Positions 50,659 to 62,642 of a stretch of DNA of 64,000 nt are shown here, in pieces. The notes below the pieces were generated by a model. The model worked only from the letters and a program-made list of their open reading frames with translations. It was not told where the DNA came from and did not search any database. This DNA comes from Auriscalpium vulgare (taxonomy: Eukaryota > Basidiomycota > Agaricomycetes > Russulales > Auriscalpiaceae): the NCBI GenBank assembly GCA_019915015.1, contig JAHBBC010000003.1, forward strand, positions 372,001 to 436,000. Reading direction: 5' to 3'. The position numbers and the translations under genes were made by a program. The stretch's first letter is position 1; each line of letters opens with the position of its first letter.

Positions 50659-52208
50659 CTATCCCTCGCCCAAAATGCTCCTCGCCCACACCGCATCGCC
50701 CATGAGCCTCTCCGCGAAAAAGTCGCCCATCACCTCGTCCAGCCGCGCAAGTGTCGCTGCGTCCTCCGAGAGGCGCGAATCTAACGGCACTGGGTGCACA
50801 GACGGCGGCTGCAAGACCTTCAGTGCGTCCACAACGGCCTTCCCAAGGCCACCCTCTTCGCCGGGCATGCACTCCGCACCGACGACACGGGCCCCACCCG
50901 CCTCGACGAGGCCCTTGCGCACGGCCTCCTTGCCAATGCCGACGAGCCCGCAGATTGCGCCGGCGCGCGTGCCGCGACTCTTGTCGGGCGAGAGCAGTGC
51001 GAGGAGGAGTGTCTTCATTATGCGCGGCGAGAGGGAAGGGTACGTCGTGGAGTGCTCTGTGAGGATGTGGGAGAGGATGGATGCGGCCATTGTCTGGAGG
51101 TGCGCGCTCTGCGAAGGTGGGAGGGAGGAGTAAAGAAGGGTCGAAAGGACAGGGGGTAATAGTTGATGAAGCTATAAGTGGCCTTCAGTATACGCTATCG
51201 GTCGGTCGAGGATGGCTAATAACTCACGTATGGCTCCACAAATAGCGTAGTATTTTCAAGCAGCGCGGCGATGACGTCGAGGAGGATTTCAAGCACTCGA
51301 CCGTCATTCTCGCCCTGTGCACCGTCTTTCAGCGCGCCAACGACGCCTTCGCCTACCCACCGCACAAGGTACGGCAACAGCGCTTGCAATCCCGCGTCGT
51401 GGCGCAGACTTGCCAGCGCCGCCGTGCGCTTCGTGGGATCAACCGCGTTTGGCGGCAGAAGAGACGTCGTCAAGCGTGTGTAATAAAGCTGCAATTCGCG
51501 CGACAGGACCTGCTTGACCAGTGCGGCCTGCTGCTGCTGCCGCTTGTCCGGCGTCGTGGCCGCGTTCGGTACGAGCGTCGATGTAGCGCCGCCCGTGGGC
51601 TGCTGGTCCTCGCGTGGGACTGCGGGAGGATTCTCCGGGATCAGTGGCTGCACGCCCTCCACCGCAAGCCAGTGTGCGGTCCACCGGACGCCCGGCGGAA
51701 GGGTAATCTTCTCCTCTTTGAGGACGCGGTCAAAATCAATCTCTTCGTCCTCGACGAAAAAGACAGTGCCGGCGGACGCAAGCTGTGGGAAGGGCAGCGC
51801 GCGGCGGAATGTAGGAGTGTTGTGCTGGGAGTGCCCATAGAGCGGCTCGATATTGAGCACGCGCAAAGCGTTGTCAATATCTGCGGTGGTGAGCGTTGTG
51901 CGCCGCGCGTGTCGCATGAAGCGGGAGGCTTCCTGGGTTGAGTAAGTCGTGGACGCGTCGGGCGAGATGAGGCGGGCATACCTCGACGACTTGGTGAATG
52001 CGGTATTCGACATCACTGGCTAAGGCAGAGGCAACAGCATCGGGGAAGCTTGTAATACCCAGGCCATCTGCTACGTCCTAAGATTGCGTGCTCAGATCAA
52101 TGGAACCTTTCAACAACGGTAAGAGACGCGGTTTACCTTGATGGACTCGGCCTTGTACAGGCCGCCAGACGGCCCGGCCGTTGGTTTTGAAGACTTGGCC
52201 TTGCTCAT
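50659..52208 (-). CDS. TAF6: TFIID/SAGA subunit TAF6
   Basis: TAF6 pairs with TAF9 through a histone fold in TFIID and SAGA. The start at 52208 gives MSKAKSSKPTAGPSGGLYKA. After an intron, DVADGLGITSFPDAVASALA and SDVEYRIHQVVE, then after another, EASRFMRHARRTTLTTADI with DNALRVLNIEPLYGH, form the complete histone fold. The linker reads PPGVRWTAHWLAVEGVQPLI. The C-terminal HEAT-repeat domain begins SRELQLYYTRLTTSLL and runs to the stop at 50659, with FVEPYVLHQLLP across an intron near 51150-51230. Yeast-like size, about 450-460 aa. It is divergent from Dsc3 with only 137 bp between start codons. Confidence 0.93.
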
Positions 52209-52345
52209 AGTGATATAGCTATGGCACAAGACGCACGTCCGACATGAGCAGGGCTGGTGAAGGAGAAGGTTAACCGTGACCGTGAAAGCGCGAGGACAGC
52301 GGCGCGACATGCTGACTAATCATCTCTCCAGCCCAGCCTACGACC

Positions 52346-53543
52346 ATGACCATGTCTTCCTCCGCTCACCCTGCTGAGCCCCCACCACTGGCCAGTCGAC
52401 GCCGAAGCCTGTCTAAGTTGATGAGCGAGAAAGCTAAGGGCAAACAGCGCGCTGTCGATCCGCAGCCACCAGAGCCTGCGGCGCCGCTGTCGCGTGAGCT
52501 CATGGTGCGCTTCACGGAGGGTATTCCGGACCTCGTCCTGCACGTTGGCGAAAAGGACTCTGTGCGAGACGTGAAATCCAGCGTATGCCTACTATTCCTA
52601 CGGCTTTCCCTCGTTGTTGATTGCTTGTGATGCCAGATTCGCACCGCACGGTCTCAGCTGCACAACAGGCGCCTTAGACTTATCCACTCCGGCCGCCTTT
52701 TGACGGACGGTACATTCCTCTACTCATGGTTGACGTCGCTGGAGGAGCGCCAGCGCCGAGCCAACGCGAAAGACGCGCGCTCTGCCGACGGGGAAGGCGC
52801 GCCTACGAGCGGAGATGCTGCGGTCGTTCCAGCTGCGGCGGCGAGCAGCATGGCGTTCTTGCATTGCTCAGTCGGCCCTCAGTTCTCCGATGGCGAGATC
52901 GATGAGGAGACGAAGACACAGGTACGTCGGCCCCTTTTTCGCAGAGCTCAAGATTCACGAACACGTGCTGCAGACCACCCAGATCAAGCCCCTGCGAGGC
53001 TTCGACCGGCTCGCTGCTGCAGGATTCTCAGAGGCGGACATCTCCAACTTCCGTAGGCAATTTCATTCACAGTCGGCGGCGGACTACCTTTCGCAAGGGG
53101 ATTTTGACAATGATGAAGAATGTGAGTGATCCTACAAGGCGGATACTGCCTACATATTCACCTTCTTCCATCACCTCAAGACGAAGAGCATGCCCGCGCT
53201 CTAGAGGAGCAGTGGATCGATTCTATTGACAGCGCAGGGACCGCGTCGCTGTCTCGCGGCGACCCGTCGTCGTCAGCCATTCTCCAAGGCATCGTTGTCG
53301 GGTTCTTCTTCCCTTTACTCCCATTCTTCTACTTCCGAGAAACCAAGCCACCCGCGTTTTGGAGTAACGGCAGGCCCATAGAGTCGCTTGGAAGCGTTGT
53401 TTTCACGTATGTGATCGTCCTTACTTCACTACCGTTCTTGTTACCTGATCGCTCGCAGACGGCGAATGCAAATGGGTCTCGTGGTTGGTTTTCTAGTCAA
53501 CATCCTCTTTGGACTGTGGAGGTATCTGTGGGGTTCACTATGA
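52346..53543 (+). CDS. DSC3: DSC E3 ubiquitin-ligase complex subunit 3 (ubiquitin-like, DUF2407)
   Basis: Dsc3 is a Golgi/endosome membrane subunit of the Dsc/Tul1 ligase that degrades membrane proteins and, in some fungi, activates SREBP. The start at 52346 gives MTMSSSAHPAEPPP; the in-frame ATG at 52352 is an alternative. A ubiquitin-like domain reads LMVRFTEGIPDLVLHVGEKD then RLRLIHSGRLLTDG. The DUF2407 C-terminal part reads TTQIKPLRGFDRLAAAGFSE and ALEEQWIDSID. Two membrane segments follow: LQGIVVGFFFPLLPFFYF, and MGLVVGFLVNILFGLWRYLW before the stop at 53543. Five exons or more; the intron at about 52921..52971 removes a GT..GCAG stretch. Divergent from TAF6. Confidence 0.9.
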
Positions 53544-53862
53544 TGGAGTGTGTAGGGCGGCGGCCGTATACGCTCCTTGGTTATATCATCTGCCTTTAGT
53601 AAAGAGGTCTCTACTTACTTAACATGCGGAGAGTACCATGCCTTAGAACTCCCTACGGCCCTGCCGGGCGATGCCAACCACATTTGTCTCTCACTTTTTC
53701 AAGGAGGTGGGTCTTAGGTTCCACTTACTCAATGCCCGAATGGGCAGTAGGTGGGAATCCAGCTCACACGGGCCTTGAGTTGATACTCGTGCTCATCGTG
53801 TCTTGGACCGAGGCGAGGCAGTTGGTGGGTATAAGCCGTGGTTGATCTCGTTTCATTCTGAC

Positions 53863-54966
53863 AGAATTGGCAGGCGAATCGATTTCTGGATCTGGAGGCT
53901 GTGGTCGACGATGCTGAAGATGAAGAATACGACGAGGACGATGAACTGCAGCCCTATATCGTGCCAGACGAAGCAGTCGAGAACTCAACATACGACATTC
54001 GTCCTCCATCCATGCGCGAGAACCGGGATGAAGCCCCACTCTTGCATGCATTAGCTGCCGAATTTCGTCGTCGAGAAGTCGCGGACGTCAGACAGTCTGA
54101 TTATGCCGATGGCGATGGGCTTTTGTTTGCAGTGCGGGCCCAGGTATGTTGGCTGTAAATCAACAAAACTTCCACTTTCTTGCTCACGTCACGCCTAGCG
54201 GTCGAAAGAAATTTATGTCCGAGATGCTTTGAGGGTCCGTGCAGGGCTACAGCCTCGTTCAGCGTCGCGTCGACTCCGCTTCCCCAGTGTCATGGCCATA
54301 GACACGAAAGTGTTAGCTGTTGGTTATGTAAATGGGTGCCGTTCACCGCCACCAGCAACGACAAGACCGCTGACCCCTCTTGCGTTACTTGACGAACCCC
54401 TTCCCGACGTAGCCGCGTTCATGGATGCCGATAACGACCAAGCCGCGGAACCCACTGTGGATGGGGTCGATCTTCTGTCCATGTCCTGCTGGAACTCAAA
54501 TGACCATGTACGGATGGCGATGAATGTATTCCGCCTCGTTGTCCAAATTAAATAACCCACACACCATCGGAATAACGCATTCGCGACAACGCTTCGCGAG
54601 AGAGACGGTTACGATGCTCCGGAGCCGCACTGCATCTAGTACGTCAAAGTCCAGGGGGATCCGAAGACGAAACGCAGCGCAGCAACGATTCTTGTGCGAC
54701 GGTGTTGGCTCCAGCCTCTGTCGTTTGGCAAGGACAAGAAGCCTAAGCCTGGAGTCCCGGTCAAGGCGCGCCAGGTCTCAGGCATCGTGCACTCCGGGGA
54801 CGTGAGGGACTGCGCTCACATCGGGGAGCATGTGTTTGTACTACGGGAAGGCACTGGCCGGGGCTTGCGGTGTACAGTGGCACAGGTGCATAACCCAGAT
54901 AACCCAGAGAGCTTCTTCACAGTGCCGAGGAACAGATTGTGCCGCATTGCATATGTACCGTTCTGA
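53863..54966 (+). CDS. hypothetical acidic protein, possibly an SPT5-like paralogue or relic
   Basis: After a possible acceptor near 53872 a frame reads ANRFLDLEAVVDDAEDEEYD, acidic, then APLLHALAAEFRRREVADVR and GLLFAVRAQ. This resembles the acidic-plus-NGN start of divergent SPT5-like proteins common in agaricomycetes. A second block near 54230..54555 (RVRAGLQPRSASRRLRF, then DVAAFMDADNDQAAEPTVDG) ends in a stop at 54555. A third block, 54640..54966, reads VRDCAHIGEHVFVLREGTGR then GLRCTVAQVHNPDNPESFF and could be a KOW-like barrel. The blocks could not be joined into one gene with confidence. N-terminus not found. It may be a decayed gene. Confidence 0.35.
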
Positions 54967-55226
54967 ATTTTTGTGACGAGGCCGTCCGACCGAGGCTACG
55001 CCTGTCCGACTCTGTGTTACATATCTCACGTCCCTTGCTTTGAGCTCTCGCCTCGCCTCGCCACGACGTCGAGGACACGTCTAGAGGCAAAGCAAAACAT
55101 TGCAGTGGTAGATGGAGCTTCTGAGTAGGAGTAGGGAGTATCATAACAAATTGTAGTGTCCGCAGATGAGCTCGGCGACGTCGTGCCCTTCAGACTTGCC
55201 CAACCATGCTGAGAGTACCTCAAAAC

Positions 55227-55604
55227 TCAATCCGACAACCACTCGTCATTCCCGAGCACGTCCTCCCACGTCTCTCCATCTGCCCTGTTCACCTCCTTGC
55301 TCGACACAACGACCCCTTCGCCCAGCCTTCCGTTGTACAGATGCACGCACCCAGGATCGCCCCATTTAAACTCGGCGCTCTCGGCCTGCGCGGTCTGCAC
55401 GTCTATACGGAGGAGCCAGAGGGCGGTGTCGGAAGAGAAGTACATGGAGGCGGTCTGCGGGGTGCGCCATGCGGTCGAGAGGTGTATGAAGCCGTCGTGT
55501 GCGTCGAGAGTCGTCGAGGGGAGGGTGTGTGGGAGCGGAGAGATGGGTGGTCCGGAGAGGATTTTGTATACGCGCGGAGGGAACGGCGGGGATGTGTCTG
55601 ACAT
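55227..55604 (-). CDS. DUF952 domain protein
   Basis: This single-exon gene of 125 aa starts at 55604 with MSDTSPPFPPRVYKILSGPP. The DUF952 core is recognisable: RVYKIL, then LDAHDGFIHLSTAWRTPQTA, WLLRIDVQTAQ and CVHLYNGRLGEGVVVSSKEV. Family length is about 110-125 aa, so it is complete. DUF952 has an ADP-ribosyltransferase-like fold (GFIHLS core), but no enzyme activity is established. Its start is 112 bp from the divergently transcribed Pex8-like gene. Confidence 0.88.
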   Translation of the reverse strand: MSDTSPPFPPRVYKILSGPPISPLPHTLPSTTLDAHDGFIHLSTAWRTPQTASMYFSSDTALWLLRIDVQTAQAESAEFKWGDPGCVHLYNGRLGEGVVVSSKEVNRADGETWEDVLGNDEWLSD

Positions 55605-55715
55605 TATAGTGGGCGATTTCGGAGAGTCGAGACAGACAGTTGACGACTCGGTCTAGTTGAAAGAGGTCTACATATCAGAGGTCAGTGACTCAGTCGCCGA
55701 TACATATGTAAGCTC

Positions 55716-57992
55716 ATGCTGTTCACGAACACCATGGGCGACGTCGACCGCGGCTACAGCATCCTCCTCAGCCACTTGCATCAACCCAAATCCACTCTCC
55801 CGCTCTCCTCCCTCCAGTCTCTCATCGCCCACTTCCTCGCGCACACCCAGACGCCAACACCACTCTCCGCCATCCTCGTCTCCTCGCCGCTCTTCCGCCC
55901 CTTCTCGCACTCGAAACTCACCACGCTTGGCACCGCACTGCGCCACGCTGTGCACGCGAAGCATGCGCTGCTTGATGCGGAGGATGCGCGCGGAGGTATC
56001 TTCCGCCGCGGCGTGCGCCCGGGCCTGGCAGACTGGGTGCGCGCGGTCGTGCGCGGTTTTACCGGCGGGCAGGGCCTGATGAGGTTTGTGGTTGCGGGCG
56101 GCGTGTTGTTGGGGCTGGAGGACATATCGGGGCGTGTGGGGATGGGGCTTGGGACTGGAGGGGCTCGGGCGCGCGCGGAGGAGGAGGTCGTCGTCGCGCT
56201 GGCGGAGGTCATGGAACTATACGGTGGGACAGGTTGGGAGTGGGAATTCAGGAAGGACACGGCAGACGGCGACGGTGAGTAAACATGTTCTGTTTCCTAT
56301 CGCTGTCTGAAGCTATGAGCAGAAGACCCCCTTTCGCTTGCACTCGTCTATGCAGGGCTGTATCTCCCTCATGTCTTGCCAGATCGTATCAAAGCTCTTC
56401 CACTATCAGTAAGCTAGCAGTCACCAGTGCCTCATCCAATCTCTGATTGAGCATTGCAGACACTTTCCTCTCACCTGCTGACCACCATCGACCACACCTT
56501 CCTCTCTGGTGTCTTTATACCTCCCGCGCCCCTTGACTCGCTCACAACATCACTGCATTTCGCGTCCATTGCCGCGACAGCTAAGCTCACAGCTGACCTC
56601 TTCCCCCTTCTTGTCGATGCGCGACCCCAGGAGGGATGGCCCGCCATGTACGACGCATTGACGCGCCTCGAGACGCTAACAGCAGCCGTGCAACGCGCCT
56701 GGGTGCACAGTGAGTTCGCGACGGTCGAAGATGACAACGACCTCGGTGAGCACGCCTACCGCAGGATACGCGGGAGTCTAACCATTGTCCAGCACCCGAC
56801 GCACGCGAGCAGTCCAAAACTCTCTGGACAGTGCTCAAGACCCTCCTCTTCACTACAATCATGGTCGCACAGTCTATCATATCTACCACAGTCTACAATG
56901 CGCCACCACCTTCCTCCCAAGTTTCACCATCCATCCTGGCACAGACGACGCTGCGCACCCTTTTCAATCTCGCGTTCGTGATCTCACAATTCGGCGGGGT
57001 TGCGTCTACGGCGGAAAGTGGCTTCACGGAGTTGAAGCGCTTATTTTACATGGCGCTGGATGTCTTAGCTGCTAAGCCACCCGTTGCGGAAGCCTTTGTA
57101 GTGGATCTACTACATGGTCGGTCAGTTACCACCTCGAAGTTTGTGTCACTAAGTGCTTGTTCAGATCCCCATCCGAGTTCGATATCAGGGCTGGCCTACG
57201 GCCCCACTCAAAGCCGCGCGAACCTCGCCTACGCTTTGGCCGCTATCGAGCAGCTTGTTCCTGTTCTCAGTCTCCACACCATTGAGCATGTCGTTTTCCC
57301 AGTGTGCATGCCGAGCCTCAATGATGCAGTAAACCGGGAGACGTACGAGTCTGCGCACTCCGTAGTTTTGGCGACGTTCTCGGCACACCCGGCCACTCGC
57401 GATCAATCTGACGCACCGAATTTCGTCGAACGGATGGTGCCATTCTACGCCAAATGTTTACTTGACGTACGTCTTGGCCTTCATATCGCGCGTCTGGAAA
57501 CCCATCACCAGTCTACGACAGAATGCGAGTGAAGGACGGCTAAGCACGGGACAGCTCTGTCTTGCATATGCGGCCGTAGTGCGCGCCTGCGAGCCTCCGC
57601 TGGCCCAATATAGCGTTGATCTCCTTGTATCGGACATCGAGCATGTCTCCTCTTTGCGCCTGCCGCTATCCCTCGTCCGCGCCGACCACGTCCACCGCCT
57701 ACGGCTCGCCCTTGTGTCGTCAATCTCGTCTTTGCCCCTAATGCTGCTTCCCGGCACCCTTGCCGCTGTAGTGCGCAACATCGACCAAGCGGATGGTGAG
57801 CGGGAGAAGGAGCTCGTTCATGCGCTGTATAGCGAAATTGTAGAGCACATTGGGGATGGCGAAAAGGAGTACGCAATGCGGTGGTGGGAGGAGTGGAAGG
57901 TCCGTGGCCAGGCTGGTCTTATTGAGGGGGGGTATAAGGGCAAGAACAAGGGCAAGGGGAGGGCGGATGCAGGTGTATTAGCTAGGTTGTGA
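55716..57992 (+). CDS. Pex8-like peroxisome biogenesis protein with C-terminal PTS1 (ARL)
   Basis: The start at 55716 gives MLFTNTMGDVDRGYSILLSH; an in-frame ATG at 55734 is the alternative. The protein is helical throughout, with pieces such as LSSLQSLIAHFLAHTQTPTP, TLRTLFNLAFVISQFGGVAS and VPFYAKCLLD. Late blocks read LSTGQLCLAYAAVVRACEPP and LPGTLAAVVRNIDQAD, and the near-terminal segment EYAMRWWEEW ends KGKGRADAGVLARL at 57992. Pex8 proteins are peripheral inner-face peroxisomal proteins that bridge docking and RING complexes; they carry a PTS1 and a late WW pair, as here. Assignment rests on architecture and these tails rather than one strong domain. About six introns. Confidence 0.6.
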
Positions 57993-58149
57993 TCTTGACC
58001 TTGCAAAAGACTGGAAGGGTTTTTTTCTTTTTAATCGCAGGAATGGCGTCGTTGATGAAGCACAGGATAAAGCTTACGTTACAGTCCAAGGTAATGAGGG
58101 TATATCAACTTTAGAAGTTGAGACAATGATTGTGTTATAAACAAGGAGG

Positions 58150-59764
58150 TCACTCGTCGTCCATATCCTCCCACTGGTCCCAAAAATTACGATTGAACGA
58201 GCGAAATTCACGATCTTTTGACGAGTAGAACTGACCCATGCCCTCGTGCACCCTATCCCAGTCCAACGGCGGCTTGGGCAGATACGCTGCCAGGTGCATG
58301 ATCTGCATGTCATGCACGTCGCAGTCCTTGATCGCCAGCCTCCGCACCCGCATTAGGCCATTCTTGCGCACCGCCCGGAACCCAAGCGCGGCCTTCAGAT
58401 TGTCGTAAAGGTGATACGAATTGAGGTTCGCGCCTTCAATACTGATGTGCGTGAGCTGAGGGAAGAGGTGCGGGAGCAGCGACCCGATTCCGCCGGCATA
58501 CTTGCTTGTGAACGCGGCTAGCGGGCCGTCCCCTGCCTCTCGCCCGACGCCCTTCAACACCTTCGCAAACCCGTACACAGCGCGGTCAGACACTGAGATG
58601 CTGCGTATGTTCGACATGCGTCCGAACACGTCCCACCAGACCTGCACCTCTGAGAACATAAGGCAGTCAACAAATGCGGATGTGACACCCGCGAGGGCGG
58701 GCGTGAGCAGAGTGCATGCGGTCGCGAACACAGACACCGCAACGCCGAGCGTCGTCCTCGAGGCTGTCCACGGGAGCCCGATGTAGAACTTGCACTTCCA
58801 GTGCCCGGTGTCGCCTGCGGTGATCGGCTCGTCAGAGCCCCGTCTGGCCATGAACATGGGAGAAAATGAGCCGAGGAGGAGTGCCCAGCCGCTTTCGTGG
58901 GCAATCTTGCAAATGCGGAGGGCGGGATAGGGTTTTGGTGGTGGGGGGGTTGTGGATTCCTGGAAACCGAGGAGCGACATGATACTTTCGACCAGCGGCG
59001 CGCTGGTGAATGTGACACGTTCCTCGTCGATCGAGTCGCAGACGAGGCGGAAGGCCGCGTCAGTAGGGACGGAGAGATGCGAAATGATGTTGAACAGTTC
59101 GGGGGCGCACTCAGAGGAGAGAGCCAAGGACGTGAGCCACGAGAGGGTAGCCTTCGTCTGAACGCTGCTCTTGATGGACTGCGTGGACACCTTGCCGACT
59201 GTGGGCAGGCAGTGGCAAAGGGCGAGGGTCTGGAGGTTCGGCAGGCCTTCAAGCACGTTGACAAGGACAGAGGTGGTTGGCCGGTATTCGTCGAGCATTT
59301 TATGCACCTCGAGGTGAGTAAGATTGGCTTTGAAGAGAGTGGATGTCCAGAGGAATCGGCAGCGGCGCAGCTTCAGGGTCCGAAGCTTGGGCGTCTCACC
59401 TTCGAACAGGCCTTTCCGGACCAAATAAATCTCCTCGTGAGTGTCCTCCCATAGCTCCAACGTCTCCAGAAGCAGTGCCCTCTTGCTGATGAGCGGCCGC
59501 ACGTAGTCATTGACGCCGGTGCCGCGTAGGACGAGATCCTTGACGCGCTGTATGTGTCGGTACGCGTCGGATTCGACCCAGGGATGCACTGGCAGCCCCG
59601 GCGATCTAGGTACATCATAAGCGAGAGCGGCGTCGCCTTCGAGCGAGCGAGCGTGGCCTCCAACCAGTCCGGGTTGTACACGACAATGTTGGACCACGGC
59701 GCAGGGAAGGACAGCGCAACCTCCCGCCAGCGCGAACACACGTTAAAGGTATAGGCTACGGACA
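58150..59764 (-). pseudogene. F-box/LRR-like protein gene with an apparent frameshift
   Basis: An open frame of about 480 codons (about 59590..58150) reads PGLPVHPWVESDAYRHIQRV, leucine-rich segments LRTLKLRRCRFLWTSTLF and LEGLPNLQTLALCHCLPTVG, and the end FWDQWEDMDDE. The upstream part is in another frame: SMSVAYTFNVCSRWREVALS, APWSNIVVYNPDWLEATLAR and TPLSLMMYLD, the usual F-box-plus-linker opening of agaricomycete F-box genes. The change of frame falls within a CGGGG run (CCCC at 59596..59599) with no plausible intron. A one-base difference would fuse both. The first F-box helix (LPxE) was not found. It may be a pseudogene or contain a sequence error. Confidence 0.6.
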
Positions 59765-60321
59765 TTGATGTTGAGTGGGGAGGCCTGGATGATGATGACT
59801 GGCAATTCCTCACAAGCTACAGATCCAAGTCGCGCAGTCGAGGATTTTTGGGAATGAGTATCTGTGGTGTCGGTGAGATGAGACACAAGCTCGCAGACAC
59901 TGTGCTGATACACACATAGATTATAAGCTGGGTTTGATGGCAACGGCTGGGAAGTTGGGAACTCTAGCTCAGAAACAGCGGCGCAGCACTCTGTGAGGCT
60001 TGGGTGAGGATGGGAGACAAGAGGTCTGAGATCCAATCCTGTGGCCATGGGAAGACCCTGAATATTGAATATCAAATGGTGACCTGGTCCGTGCGCGTTC
60101 TACCCAGCGTCCTGTCTACTCAAATAGTCAGTACTAAATATTTGATGGAGGCGGACTCGGAGTGGACGATTCATGGCCACTCGTCGAGCAGTAAGCAGTA
60201 TCCGCTCGGGGGTCGAGTCGAAGGCGCTGACGCGTCGACGGCTCTCCACAGCCGCCGCCATCATGCATCCACAAACTCAGCCTCTCTCTCCCTCTCTCCT
60301 CTGTTCACTTAAACTACATAT

Positions 60322-62642
60322 ATGCCTTTTCCTGTGAAGCTCTACGTGTACGACCTCAGCAATGGCCTCGCAAGGACCATGTCGATGCAGCTGACCGGCA
60401 GACAGATTGATGGTGTCTGGTGCGTGCGTGTCTTGCAGAGCCTTGCCGCTTCTGACACAATCGTGCTGCAGGCATACTTCAGTCGTCGCGTACGGCAAGG
60501 AGATATTCTATGGCCAGGGAATCGACATCGTCGCACCGGGGAAGTCTCATGTAAGTCTCTTTCCATGCTGACTTGATGCTTCGGTATTTAAGCGGGACTG
60601 GCACATACAGCACGGGAGACCGCTGCAAATCATAGATATGGGTGAAACAGAAATTGATGAGGGGACATTTGACGAATATATCCTGGAGATGAGGGAGCAC
60701 TATACTGCGGACAAGGTGCGTTGCTTCCTATTCCGTGCCGACACAGACTGATTGTGCCGTATCTTTCAGTATCATTTGCTAGGTCAGCTTCCTCCAGTCG
60801 TGGTATGGGTTGGTCAGTCTCTGACAACGTTTACAGACTTCAACTGCAACTCGTTCACGAACGATTGCGTTGGCTTCCTCACCGGTGGCTCCATCCCTCC
60901 CTTCATCAAGGGTACGTGTTACAGTTCTCACAATCTATCAGCTGCTTCACCTTCCTGCAGACCTCCCCTCCGACTTTCTCTCGACTCCCTTCGGCGCTGC
61001 CCTGCGCCCCACCATCGACTCGATGTTCCGCCGCCCAAGCGGCTACACCCCCGCGGGGACCCCTCCCCTCGCTCAGCCTGCCGCACCCAACCCAGCGCTC
61101 GCGTCGTCCCTCCTACAAGCTGTCGCCACCCGCGCATCAGGCCCTGCACCCACCACACCCGCCAGCACCGTGGCTGCGCCGATTCACGTCTCCACAAACC
61201 CCGCATCCTTCCACTCTGTGCTTGGCGCACACCGCGCGGCAGTCGCGATGTTCACCTCTGCGACGTGCGCGCCATGCCGCATGATCGAGCCGGTCTTTGA
61301 GGAGCTCGCGCTCGCGAAGACTAAGGGCGAGGGGCGGATTGCGTTCGTGAAGGTTGACATGGATGTGGGGATGAGCGGCATGGTGGGGCGCGAGTATGAG
61401 GTTACGGCAACGCCGACGTTTGTGTTCTTTCTAGACCAAAAGAAGGTGCGCGAAGCATGGCTTGACGAGAGTTTGCAATAGCTTATGGAGTGTAGGTGCA
61501 CGAGCTGAAGGGTGTTAATGCTCCGGAGCTGAAGACCCAGGTTGACCTGCTGCTATACCAGGCTTTCCCGCGTACGTTTCACAATCATAGATCCCAACCG
61601 TTACTCATGTCAATACAGCACACCCGCACGCATCGCTAGATCTCCCTGCTGTATCATCAATATCCTTAGACCCTATCCTATTCTCACAAGTCCCTGCCCT
61701 TGACACCGTCCGAGACAAATTGGCCTCGTTCGTAGATTCTGCGTCGTCAGATGTCCTCCTCGACAAGCCCCAAGTCCAGCAGAATCTTGCGCGAGTCATA
61801 TTCCCATGGTTGCAGCAGCGTTTCGTGACGAAGATTTCTTCTCGTCCGAGCGCTGCTGTGGTCAGTGCATTCGCCCAGACCACATCCACATTGATTGAAG
61901 CGCTTCCTGTTGCCTCTCATTTCCCGCTTCTGGACATGTGGCGACTCGCGCTACTCGACTCGAGCATTGCACAGACATCCCTCCCTGCGCTCTCCGGACT
62001 CCTGTCGCAGATCCACACGTCAACGGCCCAAGCACCGCGTGCAACCCTCCTCACGCTCCTCCGCCTGCTTTCCAACGCACTAGGCTCTCCGGTCCTTGCG
62101 CGATCGCTGCTTGCGAGCGACACGCAGGCGAAGAGTGCGTTGACGGGCGTGCTTGTGCAAACTCTACTGCACAGCGACCGCCTCGTGCGCACGTCGGCGG
62201 CGAGCGTTGCGTTCAATGTGGGGGCGTGGGTGCAGCGCGGGCGCGTTGCGCGGGTGAGGGGCGAGCAGGTTGCGAATGGGATGGGTGAAAGCGAGGAGGA
62301 CGGGGAGTGGGAGGTGGAGATCATCAGCGCTGTGGTGGAAGCGCTGGGCACGGAGCAAGAGAGCGAGGACGTCGGTGAGTAATCGCTTCTGCTTTCTGCA
62401 GCTGGTACCCAGTGGCGGCTGACGTGGTTCGGACAGTCCACCGCCTCACTGCGACGCTTGCGCTGCTCGTCAGACTGTCTCCGATATACGCAGAGCAGCT
62501 GCAGCCGCTGTTTGAGGTGCTGCAGGTGGGGAGCACGTTAACGGGCAAGATGGCGGGCGAGGGCGGCTTGCAGGTGCAGAAGAAGGAAGTCAGGACGCTG
62601 ATGAAGGAAGTTGCAAGCAAGCTGTGTTCCGAACAGCTGTAG
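60322..62642 (+). CDS. PPPDE (DeSI-type) peptidase - thioredoxin - PUL fusion protein
   Basis: The start at 60322 gives [20 protein letters not shown]. The PPPDE domain keeps its catalytic His in [20 protein letters not shown] and Cys in [18 protein letters not shown], so it is likely an isopeptidase for SUMO or ubiquitin. After a P/A-rich linker a thioredoxin domain has [20 protein letters not shown], with the CAPC redox pair, and [18 protein letters not shown]-terminal PUL domain (helical repeats, for example [20 protein letters not shown] and [20 protein letters not shown]) may bind Cdc48/p97. It ends [12 protein letters not shown] at 62642. The combination points to ubiquitin/Cdc48-linked protein quality control. 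Introns between exons at 60.4-61.6 and 62.37-62.42 kb. Confidence 0.88.

Noticed and set aside
58150..59739. Reading the 529-aa minus frame as one protein from 59739
   Set aside because: Its first 50 residues are out of frame with the conserved F-box opening (SVAYTFNVCSRWRE), so the upstream part is a shadow.
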